DNA of 64,000 nucleotides from Bacillus sp. AFS041924 (GTDB lineage: Bacteria > Bacillota > Bacilli > Bacillales > Bacillaceae_G). The stretch spans positions 1 to 64,000 of the forward strand of contig NZ_NULG01000057.1 of the NCBI RefSeq assembly GCF_002577195.1, in the 5' to 3' direction. Below are positions 8,797 to 17,443 of this stretch, in pieces. The notes under the pieces are model-generated. The model did not search any database, was not told the DNA's origin, and worked only from the letters and a program-made list of their open reading frames with translations. Position 1 is the first letter of the stretch; each line of letters opens with the position of its first letter. A program made the translations under genes and the position numbers.

Positions 8797-9339
8797 ATGT
8801 TAATCGGATATATGAGACCGAATCATGATGACCCAAAATGCGAACAACAACTAGCTCATTTAACACAAATTAATTGTGATGAAATCGTTATGGAGGATCA
8901 TTCATCTGCTAAAAATAGAATACAACTGGATAAAATCGTAACTAACCTCATGCATGGTGATACAATCGTCGTTACAAAACTATTCAATTTAGCTGATTCA
9001 ACTCGTCATCTTATGGAAATTTTAGAGACTTTAAATTCAAAAGGTGCTTTTTTACAATCAATAGAGGAAAATATAAATACTTGCATTCAATCTAAATATT
9101 TTTTCATCGAGATCGTAAAGCATTTGCTTTCTTTTCAAAGTGATGTAATAAGTGAAAATACGAAACAAGGATTATACGAAGCAAAACAAAAAGGGATATC
9201 TTCCGGACGTCCAAAAAAACCAGATGAAAATGTGAAACGAGCTATTTTAATGTACGAAAGTAAAAAATATACTTTAGACGATATTAAACGTGAAACCGGG
9301 ATTAGTAAGTCAACGCTTTACCGTTATTTAGAAAATTAA
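8797..9339 (+). CDS. Serine-recombinase-like protein lacking catalytic residues
   Basis: 180 residues with a resolvase/invertase N-terminal domain and a C-terminal helix-turn-helix ('TLDDIKRETGISKSTLYRYL'). The fold is recognisable from 'IGYMRPNH', 'LMHGDTIVVTKLF' and 'SGRPKKP'. In active enzymes the first motif is Y-x-R-V-S with the nucleophilic Ser; here it reads Y-M-R-P-N. The active-site 'DRLGR' region reads 'KLFNLADSTR', so arginines needed for catalysis also appear lost. I infer a non-catalytic DNA-binding protein, perhaps a regulator of itself or of the divergent SulP gene. RBS AGGAG lies upstream; a terminator follows. Confidence 0.82.
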   Translation: MLIGYMRPNHDDPKCEQQLAHLTQINCDEIVMEDHSSAKNRIQLDKIVTNLMHGDTIVVTKLFNLADSTRHLMEILETLNSKGAFLQSIEENINTCIQSKYFFIEIVKHLLSFQSDVISENTKQGLYEAKQKGISSGRPKKPDENVKRAILMYESKKYTLDDIKRETGISKSTLYRYLEN

Positions 9340-9374
9340 AAATGACCTTTAACATCGCAAGGTCATTTTTTTTG
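9339..9374 (+). terminator. Intrinsic terminator
   Basis: AAATGACCTT pairs with AAGGTCATTT across a 9-base loop and is followed by TTTTT, starting at the stop codon of the recombinase-like gene. Confidence 0.85.
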
Positions 9375-9451
9375 ATATTGGTATGGATTCTTTTAGTAAT
9401 AAACAAAAATCCTATATTAGAAAAAATTAATAATCTCTAAAATTTAATTCC

Positions 9452-9553
9452 CTAAAAAATCCGGTTTAACACTGCAACGACAATTACCGCAAGAAAAAAT
9501 GCAATTATGGCAGTTGTAACGGTCGTATCCTTTTTCTTACATTTTTTTTGCAT
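9452..9553 (-). CDS. 33-residue single-helix membrane protein
   Basis: Intact 34-codon frame encoding a Lys/Cys-rich start (MQKKCKKKD), one hydrophobic helix (about 14-29) and a short tail. The basic cytoplasmic-like end before the helix is typical of real small membrane proteins. The weakness is the absence of a good ribosome binding site, so it is only a probable gene. It lies just downstream of the Cys-rich small gene on the same strand. Confidence 0.4.
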   Translation of the reverse strand: MQKKCKKKDTTVTTAIIAFFLAVIVVAVLNRIF

Positions 9554-9593
9554 TTTAATAAATCAGTCGTTAGTTAAAATTTTAAAATTACTA

Positions 9594-9767
9594 CTACCGG
9601 TTTCTCTTTTTTAACAACTTGACTACATTCTCTTTTGGACTCCAGCAATTAAATTTATAATGTGTCTTCGTTTCAAAACCCAACCTGCTACAAGAATATC
9701 TCATTCCTTCTACTTTTTTCTCTGCTTTAAAATGCTGACATGTTGCACAGCAATGGTAATCCTTCAT
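9594..9767 (-). CDS. 57-residue cysteine-rich small protein
   Basis: AGGGGG stands 4-9 bases before the ATG. The product starts MKDYHCCATCQHF and has cysteines at 6, 7, 10, 26 and 41 and histidines at 5, 12 and 36, a spacing compatible with one zinc-binding knuckle or a small ribbon. It is basic at the C-terminus. Similar short uncharacterised proteins are common in Bacillus. I do not recognise a named family. The stop is followed by a second in-frame stop. Confidence 0.65.
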   Translation of the reverse strand: MKDYHCCATCQHFKAEKKVEGMRYSCSRLGFETKTHYKFNCWSPKENVVKLLKKRNR

Positions 9768-9805
9768 ATATCCCCCTAATTATCTTCAAAATCTTGCTTT
9801 TTAAC

Positions 9806-9860
9806 ATACGATGAACTTTCATGAGTTAGTTTTTTTCTTCTTCTGAACCCTCATAAGTTA
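9806..9860. repeat. Imperfect direct repeat in 9768-10139 gap
   Basis: TGAACTTTCATGAGTTAG and TGAACCCTCATAAGTTAG occur about 30 bases apart in an otherwise featureless A+T-rich gap. A related 'CTTCATGAGTTA' occurs at about 24954, suggesting a dispersed short repeat. Confidence 0.4.
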
Positions 9861-10139
9861 GATTTTTATCATCTTCTTTTTCTTCATGAACCAATATAAT
9901 CAATAATTCTAAATTTAATCCTATTGAAAATAGAATAATTAAATTTTATTTTATTTCTCAGTTTTTTAATTGAGCACAAAATCTCATTTACTTTTAATAC
10001 TTCAATCAATTCATTTTAATATCGAATTTTTTAAATTATTAGTGCTTTAAGCGAGTTCTTTTCAATATTTTACGGTTATTTTCTTTATAATCACAGAAAA
10101 TAGAAGAGCATAGTAATTTATGGAAAAGGAGATTTACCG

Positions 10140-10907
10140 ATGAAGCTTTGGATTACTTCTATTTTCTCTGTATTAGTAGTTCTATCAACTGCATGTTCTT
10201 CAGTATTTGCTGAGCCTAATCATAAGGTTGCTATTGTGATTGATGACTTTGGCAATAACATGAAGGGCACCGATCAAATGCTTTCTCTACCGATCCCGTT
10301 GACAGTTGCTGTCATGCCCTTTTTACCATCTACTAAGAAGGATGCAACAATGGCTCACTCTAAAGGCTATGAAGTAATTGTTCATTTGCCAATGGAACCA
10401 AGACGAGGAAAAGCAAGCTGGCTTGGCCCTAATGCAATTATAACTAACTTAAGTGTTCAAGAAATTAGAAGAAGAGTACTAGCAGCTATTGATGACGTCC
10501 CATATGCGATCGGAATAAATAATCATATGGGTTCGAAAGCAACTTCTGATGAGAGAGTAATGCGCATTGTATTATCGGTTTGTAAAGAAAGGGGATTGTT
10601 TTTTTTCGATAGCAAAACGAATTATCGAAGTGTAGTTTCGAAAATTGCAGATGAAATTGGAGTGCCAGTCATTGAAAATAAACTATTTTTCGATGACTTA
10701 TACACACTTAACCACATTGAAAAGCAAACTCGATTACTATTAGAAAAAGTAAAAATAGAGCCCACTATGATTGCTATTGGCCATGTAGGAGAACCAGGTG
10801 AAATTACCTCAAGTGTGATAAAGAAATACATCCCTAAAATTAAACAAGAGGCAACATTTGTATTTTTATCTGAATTAGTTGAAAATGTCCCTATTCCATT
10901 ACATTAA
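10140..10907 (+). CDS. Divergent polysaccharide deacetylase (YibQ/DUF610-like)
   Basis: 255 residues, exported: signal peptide ending near 'SSVFA-EP' (a possible lipobox 'LSTAC' lies just before, so lipoprotein processing is an alternative). The mature part is a NodB-like barrel of the divergent polysaccharide deacetylase family, with 'VAIVIDDFGNN' carrying the Asp pair, 'VHLPMEP' and 'IGINNHMGSKAT' carrying the His. Members are thought to act on cell-wall polysaccharide, though activity is rarely shown. AAAAGGAGA gives a strong start; a terminator follows. Confidence 0.87.
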   Translation: MKLWITSIFSVLVVLSTACSSVFAEPNHKVAIVIDDFGNNMKGTDQMLSLPIPLTVAVMPFLPSTKKDATMAHSKGYEVIVHLPMEPRRGKASWLGPNAIITNLSVQEIRRRVLAAIDDVPYAIGINNHMGSKATSDERVMRIVLSVCKERGLFFFDSKTNYRSVVSKIADEIGVPVIENKLFFDDLYTLNHIEKQTRLLLEKVKIEPTMIAIGHVGEPGEITSSVIKKYIPKIKQEATFVFLSELVENVPIPLH

Positions 10908-10936
10908 AAAAAGCTGGTGGAATATACAAAAAAATT

Positions 10937-10967
10937 AGGAACCGCTCTTTTGCGATTCCTTTTTTGT
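10937..10967 (+). terminator. Intrinsic terminator
   Basis: AGGAACCGC pairs with GCGATTCCT (one G-T-type mismatch) over TCTTTT, followed by TTTTTTG. It ends the deacetylase gene. Confidence 0.75.
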
Positions 10968-10995
10968 TATTTTTTTAGAATGCATACTACATCTG

Positions 10996-11517
10996 TTAGT
11001 TAAAATAATTTTCAATCTCACTTATATTATTTACAACCAATATTTTATCATTGTAATCATTAAACTTTTGAAAGAATTTTGGTTTTCCTACTTCTTCAAA
11101 ATACTTATTCCATTTAAACATTTTAAGGAATATTTTTAGTGTAGGTTTATAATTTGATTTTTCTAGTCTAAGCTTCTGTAAGAAAAACCTTCTAATTATT
11201 CGATAAGTTCTAACGGAATAACTAGTATCTAAAAAAATGATTAACTCTGCTTTTTCAAAACTATTAGTAACCCATTCATCATTATGTACACCTTCAACAA
11301 TCCATGTATCTGAACTACTAATGAGCTTATTTAAATGTAATTCTCTTTCTTTTTCTGATCGCATTAAATCTTTATGTCCCATTCGCCTTTTCCACACAAC
11401 ATTATCTAATTCATAATGGGGAATATTTAGCTCGGTAGACATTTTTCTTGCTAATGTAGTCTTGCCACTTCCAACTGAACCAATTATATGTATTTTCCTT
11501 GGCAAATTATTTTTCAA
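10996..11517 (-). CDS. P-loop kinase-like protein (FlaR/adenylate-kinase-like)
   Basis: 173 residues from a TTG start with GTGGTG upstream. The P-loop is 'IGSVGSGKTTLARKM', followed by 'YELDNVVWKR' and 'IVEGVHNDEWV', and a basic 'RIIRRF' lid region. This is the pattern of Bacillus proteins labelled DNA topology modulation protein FlaR, which are small adenylate-kinase-like NTPases of uncertain substrate. It stands alone, without operon partners. Confidence 0.8.
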   Translation of the reverse strand: MKNNLPRKIHIIGSVGSGKTTLARKMSTELNIPHYELDNVVWKRRMGHKDLMRSEKERELHLNKLISSSDTWIVEGVHNDEWVTNSFEKAELIIFLDTSYSVRTYRIIRRFFLQKLRLEKSNYKPTLKIFLKMFKWNKYFEEVGKPKFFQKFNDYNDKILVVNNISEIENYFN

Positions 11518-11636
11518 TTAAATCACCACTTATCTTTATAACATTGAATCTATATTATTCGACTTAATACTTAAAATGACCTTTTCGGTTTATTATTTAG
11601 CGTGGAGAAGGTGACTTTCGTTCGTAGATTTAACGA

Positions 11637-12428
11637 TTATATCCATTCATTACCGTGATTTCGAATGAACATACTATCTTTTAGATAATGTTCTAAATGC
11701 CCTTCCTCAATCATCCTTTGAAAAGCAACATCACCTTCACTTGCTTTTCTTTTAATGGTTTTACACAATCCTTCTAATCTTAACAACACCATCTTTAAAT
11801 AATCTAATTCCTTTTCTTCACCGTAAGACTCAAAAAACAGGCTAACCCTTTGTTTTATCCGTTCTCTATTATGTAAAGGAGAATTATAAACTTCCTTACC
11901 ACTTTCTGATAAATAATATCTACTTAGTGGTACACAAGTATAAAGTGTGTAAGCTATATCCCATAATCGTGGACCTGGTCCGGCAACATCAAAATCTATA
12001 ATACCTACTGGTTTTTCATGTTGAAAGATAATATTATATCTTGCAAAGTCATTGTGACATAATACCTCCATTTTCCGAGGTGTATTATCAATCGCCTTCC
12101 AGTCATCTGATAACGGAAAATCACTGACGGCATCATGGTAAAGACGAAGCATTTTCGCTATATCTTTTAAGGAATCATTGGACCACATGTATTCTTTTAA
12201 TGGGTCATTTCCAGCTTCCCCTTCAATAAACGATAAGATTTCTCTTCCATTTTCATCTATCCCTAAAAACTTTGGAGCATAAATGTAGCCCTTCTTCTCC
12301 AAATGTATTAATAATTTATGTATTTTGGTACTTTCAGGCTTTAATTCTCGTCGTACAGTATTACTGATGCGATAGACATTTGAAACATTACCTCCTGTTA
12401 GCTTTTCTTCATTTTCATAGTTTGACAT
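11637..12428 (-). CDS. Aminoglycoside phosphotransferase-family protein
   Basis: 263 residues, APH/choline-kinase fold. The catalytic loop is 'LCHNDFARYNII' (Asp and Asn present), and the metal-binding segment is 'VGIIDFDVAGPGPRLWD'. The N-terminal 'LTGGNVSNVYRI' corresponds to the nucleotide loop. Such chromosomal genes often phosphorylate small metabolites rather than drugs. GGAGG precedes the ATG. A second, unrelated-looking family member is at 55479-56366. Confidence 0.85.
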   Translation of the reverse strand: MSNYENEEKLTGGNVSNVYRISNTVRRELKPESTKIHKLLIHLEKKGYIYAPKFLGIDENGREILSFIEGEAGNDPLKEYMWSNDSLKDIAKMLRLYHDAVSDFPLSDDWKAIDNTPRKMEVLCHNDFARYNIIFQHEKPVGIIDFDVAGPGPRLWDIAYTLYTCVPLSRYYLSESGKEVYNSPLHNRERIKQRVSLFFESYGEEKELDYLKMVLLRLEGLCKTIKRKASEGDVAFQRMIEEGHLEHYLKDSMFIRNHGNEWI

Positions 12429-12556
12429 CTAAAATTCCTCCTAAATTCCACTTACAATAGGAAAATTTATTTAAAATCATTAAGATCTTTTATTGCTACT
12501 TTTCTTAGTCATATTATATTTAATTTACTTTTTTCATACCTTTACCTCTAAAAAAA

Positions 12557-12584
12557 ATAGGAACTGATCACTCAGTTCCTATTT
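12557..12584 (-). terminator. Intrinsic terminator of small membrane protein gene
   Basis: AATAGGAACTGA pairs perfectly with TCAGTTCCTATT around TCAC; on the minus strand it is trailed by TTTTTTTA. Confidence 0.85.
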
Positions 12585-12591
12585 TTTGCGC

Positions 12592-12789
12592 TTATTGACC
12601 TATTCTATTTTCTATCGGTTTAGCAAAAATAATCGAAATTAAAAATACGAAAAATCCACCACTAATTGAAGCAAATAATGTTACCTCTAAATCTGGTGCA
12701 TGAAAAATGAATCCTCTAACAACAAAATAAATAACTGAAAAGATAAGTGCTTTAAAGATATTATTATATACTACTCTTTTATATATCAA
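12592..12789 (-). CDS. Small two-helix membrane protein
   Basis: 65 residues from a TTG start fixed by AAGGAGG six bases upstream. Two hydrophobic helices (about 12-28 and 36-56) are joined by a short loop 'FHAPDLEVTL', with basic residues at the N-terminus. The gene has its own terminator and so is likely expressed alone. No family is recognised with certainty. The gap between it and the next gene contains only a plus-strand frame with no ribosome binding site, which I do not accept. Confidence 0.7.
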   Translation of the reverse strand: MIYKRVVYNNIFKALIFSVIYFVVRGFIFHAPDLEVTLFASISGGFFVFLISIIFAKPIENRIGQ

Positions 12790-13043
12790 TTAGTACCTCC
12801 TTAAGCAACAATAAGTCTGATATGAAATAATTCGATGATAAAAATTAAAAACCTTTAATAAATCAACTTAAGTGTTAAAAAATCATAATTTTTATCGAAT
12901 GTTGCACCTTATATTGATGTACGTATTTTTTTACATCTTTCTAATTCCACCGCAGTTCGTAACTTTATTTAATATTTTCTTACCTCCATGTAGCAATAAT
13001 AAGATAATTGTAGTAAGAAGAGGCATTGAAATTACTTGCATTA

Positions 13044-13079
13044 CAAAAAAGCATGACAATATCGTTGTCATGCGTTTTT
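13044..13079 (-). terminator. Intrinsic terminator of fra-like gene
   Basis: GCATGACAA pairs with TTGTCATGC over TATCG... and the minus strand continues into TTTTTTG. It lies 16 bases after the fra-like stop. Confidence 0.85.
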
Positions 13080-13094
13080 ACATAAGCTTAAAGA

Positions 13095-13463
13095 CTATCT
13101 CCAAAAACTCGTATGGCCTGCTTTATCTTGAATATTAAATTTAATCATTTTCTCAAGTAATTCGTAATTTACAGGTTCTTTCCACGGAATGCGAAACAAG
13201 CCTTTTGTATAGCTATAACCAGCCTGTTTGAGATCATTAGCAAATTTTGTGATACCTGCTTCTTCAGGTGAAACGCTCATATGTTGCTTAGCTGTTGAAA
13301 AGCCCATTATAAATGTTCCATGATCAGAAAACATTGGCGTATTCCATTTGATTTGTGGTTCTAGATTAGGAAATTTAGTAGTAACCCACTCTAAAATTTT
13401 AGCTGTTCGCTCTCGGTGGTCTGGATTATCAATACTTGCTAAATAATCTGCAAAAACTTCCAT
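13095..13463 (-). CDS. fra: Fra/YdhG-family iron chaperone (DUF1801)
   Basis: 122 residues, the usual length. The family signature '[20 protein letters not shown]' is present, followed by '[12 protein letters not shown]' and the C-terminal '[17 protein letters not shown]', matching the Bacillus subtilis frataxin-like Fra (YdhG) closely. In B. subtilis Fra delivers iron for Fe-S cluster assembly and haem metabolism. AAGGAGG precedes the ATG. It is a single gene with its own terminator. The symbol is assigned by recognition of the family and could be revised if another DUF1801 paralogue exists. Confidence 0.85.
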   Translation of the reverse strand: MEVFADYLASIDNPDHRERTAKILEWVTTKFPNLEPQIKWNTPMFSDHGTFIMGFSTAKQHMSVSPEEAGITKFANDLKQAGYSYTKGLFRIPWKEPVNYELLEKMIKFNIQDKAGHTSFWR

Positions 13464-13629
13464 CTTCTACCTCCTTAAATAGATTCTATTGTTCAGAAAT
13501 GTTCTTTCATTTCTTCAACGATAAATTAATTTCTATACTTATTGTTTACAACTATCAATATTATCAATCAAAAAGGTATAAAATCGAAAACTCTCATTTA
13601 TTCTTATAATCACATAAATGTCAAATTTT

Positions 13630-15005
13630 CTATTTCAAATGTGAACTTACCACATATCCTTTTTTGGTACCTATTTGCACGTAACTGTATGCTCGGCCAC
13701 TTCCATAACCCTTACTTAATACTTTTACAGTCGTGTTCGAGTATAGTGTTTTTATTTTTTTCCCAGAGCTACTTGCAGAAGTTCGTAAATACGTTATAAT
13801 TTTTGTTTTCATTGATTTATTTACTATGATCGCTTTTGGTGCAAAGTTTACTTTTATTCCTTTTGAGATGTTTTCGGCACTATCCATACTTTTAAACGTA
13901 AAACCATATACTTTTCCAACAATTGTTGCACCTTTATATATAAAACTACTTCTTCCTTTTGGTACCGTAACTTTAGACCCATTTGGAAGTGTCACAATCG
14001 TCGCCTTGTAATCATATTCATTTGCAGGTGTAAACGAAATTGTAATTACACCATTTACATCTTTAAATTTTATATTTTTAGCTTCAACTGGTGGTCGACC
14101 TGGATCTTCCCATAAAATTGTTTTACCTTTTGAGACATTCCCATTCCAATCTACTGTTTGAAGTTTAATAGTTGTAATACCAGTAAAGCTTGTTGGTTTG
14201 TAAGTAAGTATCCTCGGTTTGTCATAGTCATATATCATTTTTTTACCATTTGGAAGTGTAAGAATAGTCTCGACAAAATCTTCATCGCGTGGGTTGTCCC
14301 AGCTAAAAATTAAGTCATTTCCTTTACGCCATGACAATGCATTATTTATTTCTGCTGGTGCTTTCTTATCATATGTTGTCTTAAATGAAACTTTCTCGCC
14401 TTCTTCTAAGCTTTGTTCATTACCTTTCTGATCATAGCTTAAAAAATAAAAAGTATAAGAAGTATTTTCTTCTAAATAAAGAAGTGAATTTCTTTATCTC
14501 CCGCTTTAACATCTGTAACCCATTCTCCATCTTTATCGTAGATTGTTACACCTTTGTAATCCCAACTATATGGTTCATCCCAAGTGATATGAGCTTCTTT
14601 ATTTATAGTTTCAATCTGTATATTTCTGATTTTATCAGGTGCGTATTGATCACTCGTAGTATGTACGTCGATCGAGAATTCATCACCATATTCCCTATTT
14701 GGCCCTAATCCGTAAACTGAATACTTATAATCTGTATTTTCGAATGCTATTTTGTCTGTAAACGAAGTAACTCCAGCGTTCACACCAAATGAACTGATTT
14801 CTGTTGCCGATTCGCGAATTATCATATAGCCGTTCACAGCATCAGATGCAGCTTCCCAAGTTAAGGTCACATTTTGACCAATTTGCGATGCTTGCAAATT
14901 ACTAATCATGCCTGGTTTTATATACCCAGTTGCACCAGCACTCTTTACTGGAATAATAAATACGAATAATGTACATATACATATAATTCGAATCAATTTG
15001 TTCAA
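13630..15005 (-). pseudogene. Secreted fibronectin-III/SH3 protein, frameshifted
   Basis: One gene of about 458 codons in two frames. The first frame (15005-14472, TTG start after GGAGAGG) has a signal peptide ending near 'SAGA' and fibronectin-III-like modules. It stops at 14472, just after 'DKEIHFFI'. The next frame continues the same module as 'LLYLEENTSYTFYFLS', runs through further modules and ends in an SH3 domain ('TYLRTSASSSGKKIKTLY...GYVVSSHLK') likely to bind cell wall. A single missing base around 14485 explains the break. It may be a real inactivation or a sequencing error. Confidence 0.85.
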
Positions 15006-15183
15006 AATAACCTCTCCACCCTTTATTAAATTAAACGATAATTTACTAGTTTTTGACTAATTTTATTAATTTTTGACCTAGAAATTATTTATTCTATTTA
15101 CTATTTTAACATCCATTTAACCGTTTTTTAATTAAAAACTAATTTTTAATAATGAATTAAATATACAATTCTGCTTTTAAATA

Positions 15184-15226
15184 AAAATAGACCACCTTTT
15201 CTTAAATAAATGGTGGTCTATTTTTA
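15184..15226. terminator. Bidirectional hairpin terminator in 15006-15303 gap
   Basis: AAAATAGACCACC pairs with GGTGGTCTATTTT; T-runs lie on both sides depending on strand. It lies downstream of the broken 15304-15533 gene on the minus strand. The rest of this gap shows nothing. Confidence 0.75.
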
Positions 15227-15303
15227 TATGATTCTACTTTTATTGCGATTATATCTTTTAATTTGATTAAAAGATATACAAGGAAATAAATATAAAACTC
15301 CCT

Positions 15304-15533
15304 TTAATTTTTAATTCCTTTTTCCCTCAAATAATTTTCATAAACATCTTTTACCTTATCAGATTTTGGTGCTACTTCCGAGAGTCGATTATTTAAATCA
15401 TTTAAAAGATAGATTCCTCTAAATAAAGTACCAGCTAAAATTCTAAAAACCTACTATTACACCCACAAATCCAAACATTGAAAGTAGATAACCTAAAATG
15501 GTTGCTTAAAACGATTGATAAAAATAATTTCAT
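15304..15533 (-). pseudogene. Small membrane protein with two frameshifts
   Basis: The ATG at 15533 follows GTGAGGCG and encodes 'MKLFLSIVLS'. The reading then continues in a second frame as 'TILGYLLSMFGFVGVIVGF' (a membrane helix) and in a third as 'RILAGTLFRGIYLLND' and 'LSEVAPKSDKVKDVYENY', ending near 15304. Each frame stops quickly alone, but joined they make a plausible protein of about 75 residues. Two independent lesions in 230 bases argue for true decay and not sequencing error. The family is unknown. Confidence 0.65.
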
Positions 15534-15598
15534 AAGAACGCCTCACTTATCTTTTAATTAAATATTTTCCATAACTTCTAAATCGCTACCAAATCGCT

Positions 15599-16285
15599 TT
15601 ATGTAAGCCCCAATGGCAAATAAGCATATTCACCGTCCTTAATAATTTCACACTTCTTAACTAGAATCGGTACATTAAAAATAGGCCCATCTATTACCGT
15701 AGTGTGGAATTCTCCACTTTCACCGCATGGGTCAATTCCACGCGCTTCAAGTTCTCTTACATATTCTAGAGTTAATGTACGCCCTAAATCTTCTTCTCTC
15801 ATTCCTAACTTTAAATTAACAGTAACAACAATCGTTTTAAAACCTCTATTTATAAATTCTTCGACAGCTTCACGATGATTCATTTCCCATAATGGCATCC
15901 CAAGCTTTAATCCCACACTTTTTGTAATCTTATCATGCCAACAATCTTGAACTGGCATATCCAGGTCTCCCGTTACTAATACTTCTGCGCCTTGATTTTT
16001 AGCATTTTCTAATAGCTGAGTGAATACCTTTTCATAATCAGCCCAACTTGCCACTCCAGTATATACAGGTAACCCAATTGAATCAGCTTGAGCACGTACT
16101 AATTCAGGAGGCATTCCATGCGATCTTGAACGTTTTCCTTCTTCCTCTAGCATAACGATTAATCCAATCGATTCCCCTACTTTCATTGCTCTATATAAAG
16201 CTAAGACACAATCTTTACCCCCACTAAATGAGGTTATAAATTTGCGACCATGGGCGTTATTTTTCCAATTTAAGGTTTCTATCAT
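15599..16285 (-). CDS. Dph6-related ATP pyrophosphatase
   Basis: 228 residues. The PP-loop 'SFSGGKDCVLAL' near the N-terminus and 'GDLDMPVQDCWHD', 'LWEMNHREAVEEF' and 'GIDPCGESGEFHT' place it in the diphthine-ammonia-ligase-like (Dph6 / MJ0570) N-type ATP pyrophosphatases. In eukaryotes and archaea Dph6 makes diphthamide; bacteria lack that target, so the bacterial role is unknown. GAAGGAG precedes the ATG. It appears complete. Confidence 0.88.
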   Translation of the reverse strand: MIETLNWKNNAHGRKFITSFSGGKDCVLALYRAMKVGESIGLIVMLEEEGKRSRSHGMPPELVRAQADSIGLPVYTGVASWADYEKVFTQLLENAKNQGAEVLVTGDLDMPVQDCWHDKITKSVGLKLGMPLWEMNHREAVEEFINRGFKTIVVTVNLKLGMREEDLGRTLTLEYVRELEARGIDPCGESGEFHTTVIDGPIFNVPILVKKCEIIKDGEYAYLPLGLT

Positions 16286-16334
16286 TCTAACTTTCTCCTT
16301 CTACCTAATGACTTTTTCATATATTTTTAAAAAG

Positions 16335-16703
16335 CTATATTTCTAATGTATTCATAGATCCAGGAGGAACCTTATATATCATCTTTCCATCTCCGTCTAA
16401 AAATTCAATACTTGGAATATCGTTTTCATCAACTATCATTCGAGTACGCGACTTACCGTTATGATCTGATAACTGAACCGTTACTTCTCCGATTGAATTT
16501 TTCCACATAAATGCATGAGGAGTATTTCCTCTCCAAATATTTTCTAACTCTCTATCTTTTTCTTTATAGTTAAACCAGTTTACTATATTTATATTTTCAA
16601 CATTAATACTTTTGAAGTCATTAATAGAACTAGCCCCTATATTTCTATCTATTGGGAGTTCTATAATTTTCTTAATATTCCTTTTTTTAACAAAATACTA
16701 CAT
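16335..16703 (-). pseudogene. Frame without usable start (ATG followed by stop)
   Basis: A 121-codon frame runs from about 16697 to the stop at 16335, encoding readable protein-like sequence ('NIWRGNTPHAFMWKNS', 'SRTRMIVDENDIPSIEF', 'YKVPPGSMNTLEI'). The only ATG at its head (16703) is followed at once by TAG, and no ribosome binding site is visible. The first internal ATG would remove over half the protein. I read it as an inactivated gene of unknown family. A single base change or sequencing error could restore it. Confidence 0.6.
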
Positions 16704-16760
16704 TTGATATTTGTTTATTAACCGTTTCTACTGTTAACTATTAAAGACTATTAAAAAATG

Positions 16761-16790
16761 AAAAACACAAGATATTTCTCTTGTGTTTTT
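16761..16790 (-). terminator. Hairpin terminator downstream of ytzI-like gene
   Basis: AAAAACACAAGA pairs with TCTTGTGTTTTT around TATT. It is symmetrical enough to work on either strand; the nearest upstream gene is the ytzI-like gene on the minus strand. Confidence 0.75.
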
Positions 16791-16948
16791 GGGTTGAGCT
16801 TATTTTCATTTACATACACAATTTATATACAATTTGTGTATCTAGATAATTCATAGTGTATTCATTAATTTTTCCCATTAACATTTCAAAAATATTGTGT
16901 AGTTTTTTTGAGGAATCATACTGATTACAAACCTTTCGTCTGTCAGTA

Positions 16949-17095
16949 TTATTTTTCATCATAGTTATTTTTCTTTTTTACGTCTTCTAATTTATCTACT
17001 TTATGTTGTACGCTATAGCCTTTATTCACGGAAAGTACAAATGCTCCAAATATTACCACGATAATGATTCCGCTAACAACAAAAACTCCAGTCAT
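16949..17095 (-). CDS. YtzI-like small membrane protein
   Basis: 48 residues after a strong GGAGGAG. One membrane helix (about 4-22) is followed by 'SVNKGYSVQHKVD' and a charged tail, the pattern of the YtzI family of Bacillus (a helix followed by 'KGYxxxHxxD'). The function is unknown. It is followed at a distance by a terminator, so it may be an independent unit. The assignment rests on this short motif. Confidence 0.7.
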   Translation of the reverse strand: MTGVFVVSGIIIVVIFGAFVLSVNKGYSVQHKVDKLEDVKKKNNYDEK

Positions 17096-17233
17096 GTGAT
17101 CTCCTCCTAAATAACTTTATTAGTATGATGAAATAAAATGTCCAATTGCCAGAAATTCAACTATTTTAATAATATTATCAAATATTCTATCAATAATAAT
17201 AAAACAGTTTAGTTAATAGACACACTTATACTT

Positions 17234-17443
17234 CTAAGGGTTTTTCACTTTAGAAACAACAACCTTATAATTTTTATGTGCTACAACTGTTCTATTTCCT
17301 GCAAATTCCATATTCGTCTTATTTTCAGTGATAAACACAATTACTGAATTTTCATAGACCTTCTCAACAATCCCTTTTATTCCATTCTTAAAAATGATAT
17401 ATTCTCCTAATTCTGCAACTTTTTTTTGCATTAAACACATCAT
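17234..17443 (-). CDS. YkvS-like DUF2187 protein
   Basis: 69 residues, small all-beta protein. 'LGEYIIFKNGIKGIVEKVYENSVIV' fragments and 'RTVVAHKNYKVV' match the DUF2187/YkvS family of Bacillus, which are KOW/SH3-like barrels of unknown role. GGAGGG sits 5 bases before the ATG at 17443. An internal ATG at codon 5 is possible, but the upstream one fits the ribosome binding site. Confidence 0.8.
   Translation of the reverse strand: MMCLMQKKVAELGEYIIFKNGIKGIVEKVYENSVIVFITENKTNMEFAGNRTVVAHKNYKVVVSKVKNP

Noticed and set aside
12872-13138. Plus-strand 88-codon frame ('MLKNHNFYRMLHLIL')
   Set aside because: No ribosome binding site, and the sequence runs across the terminator and the 3' end of the fra-like gene on the other strand.
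16815-16840. Inverted repeat of TACACAA type
   Set aside because: Imperfect and A+T-rich; likely chance.
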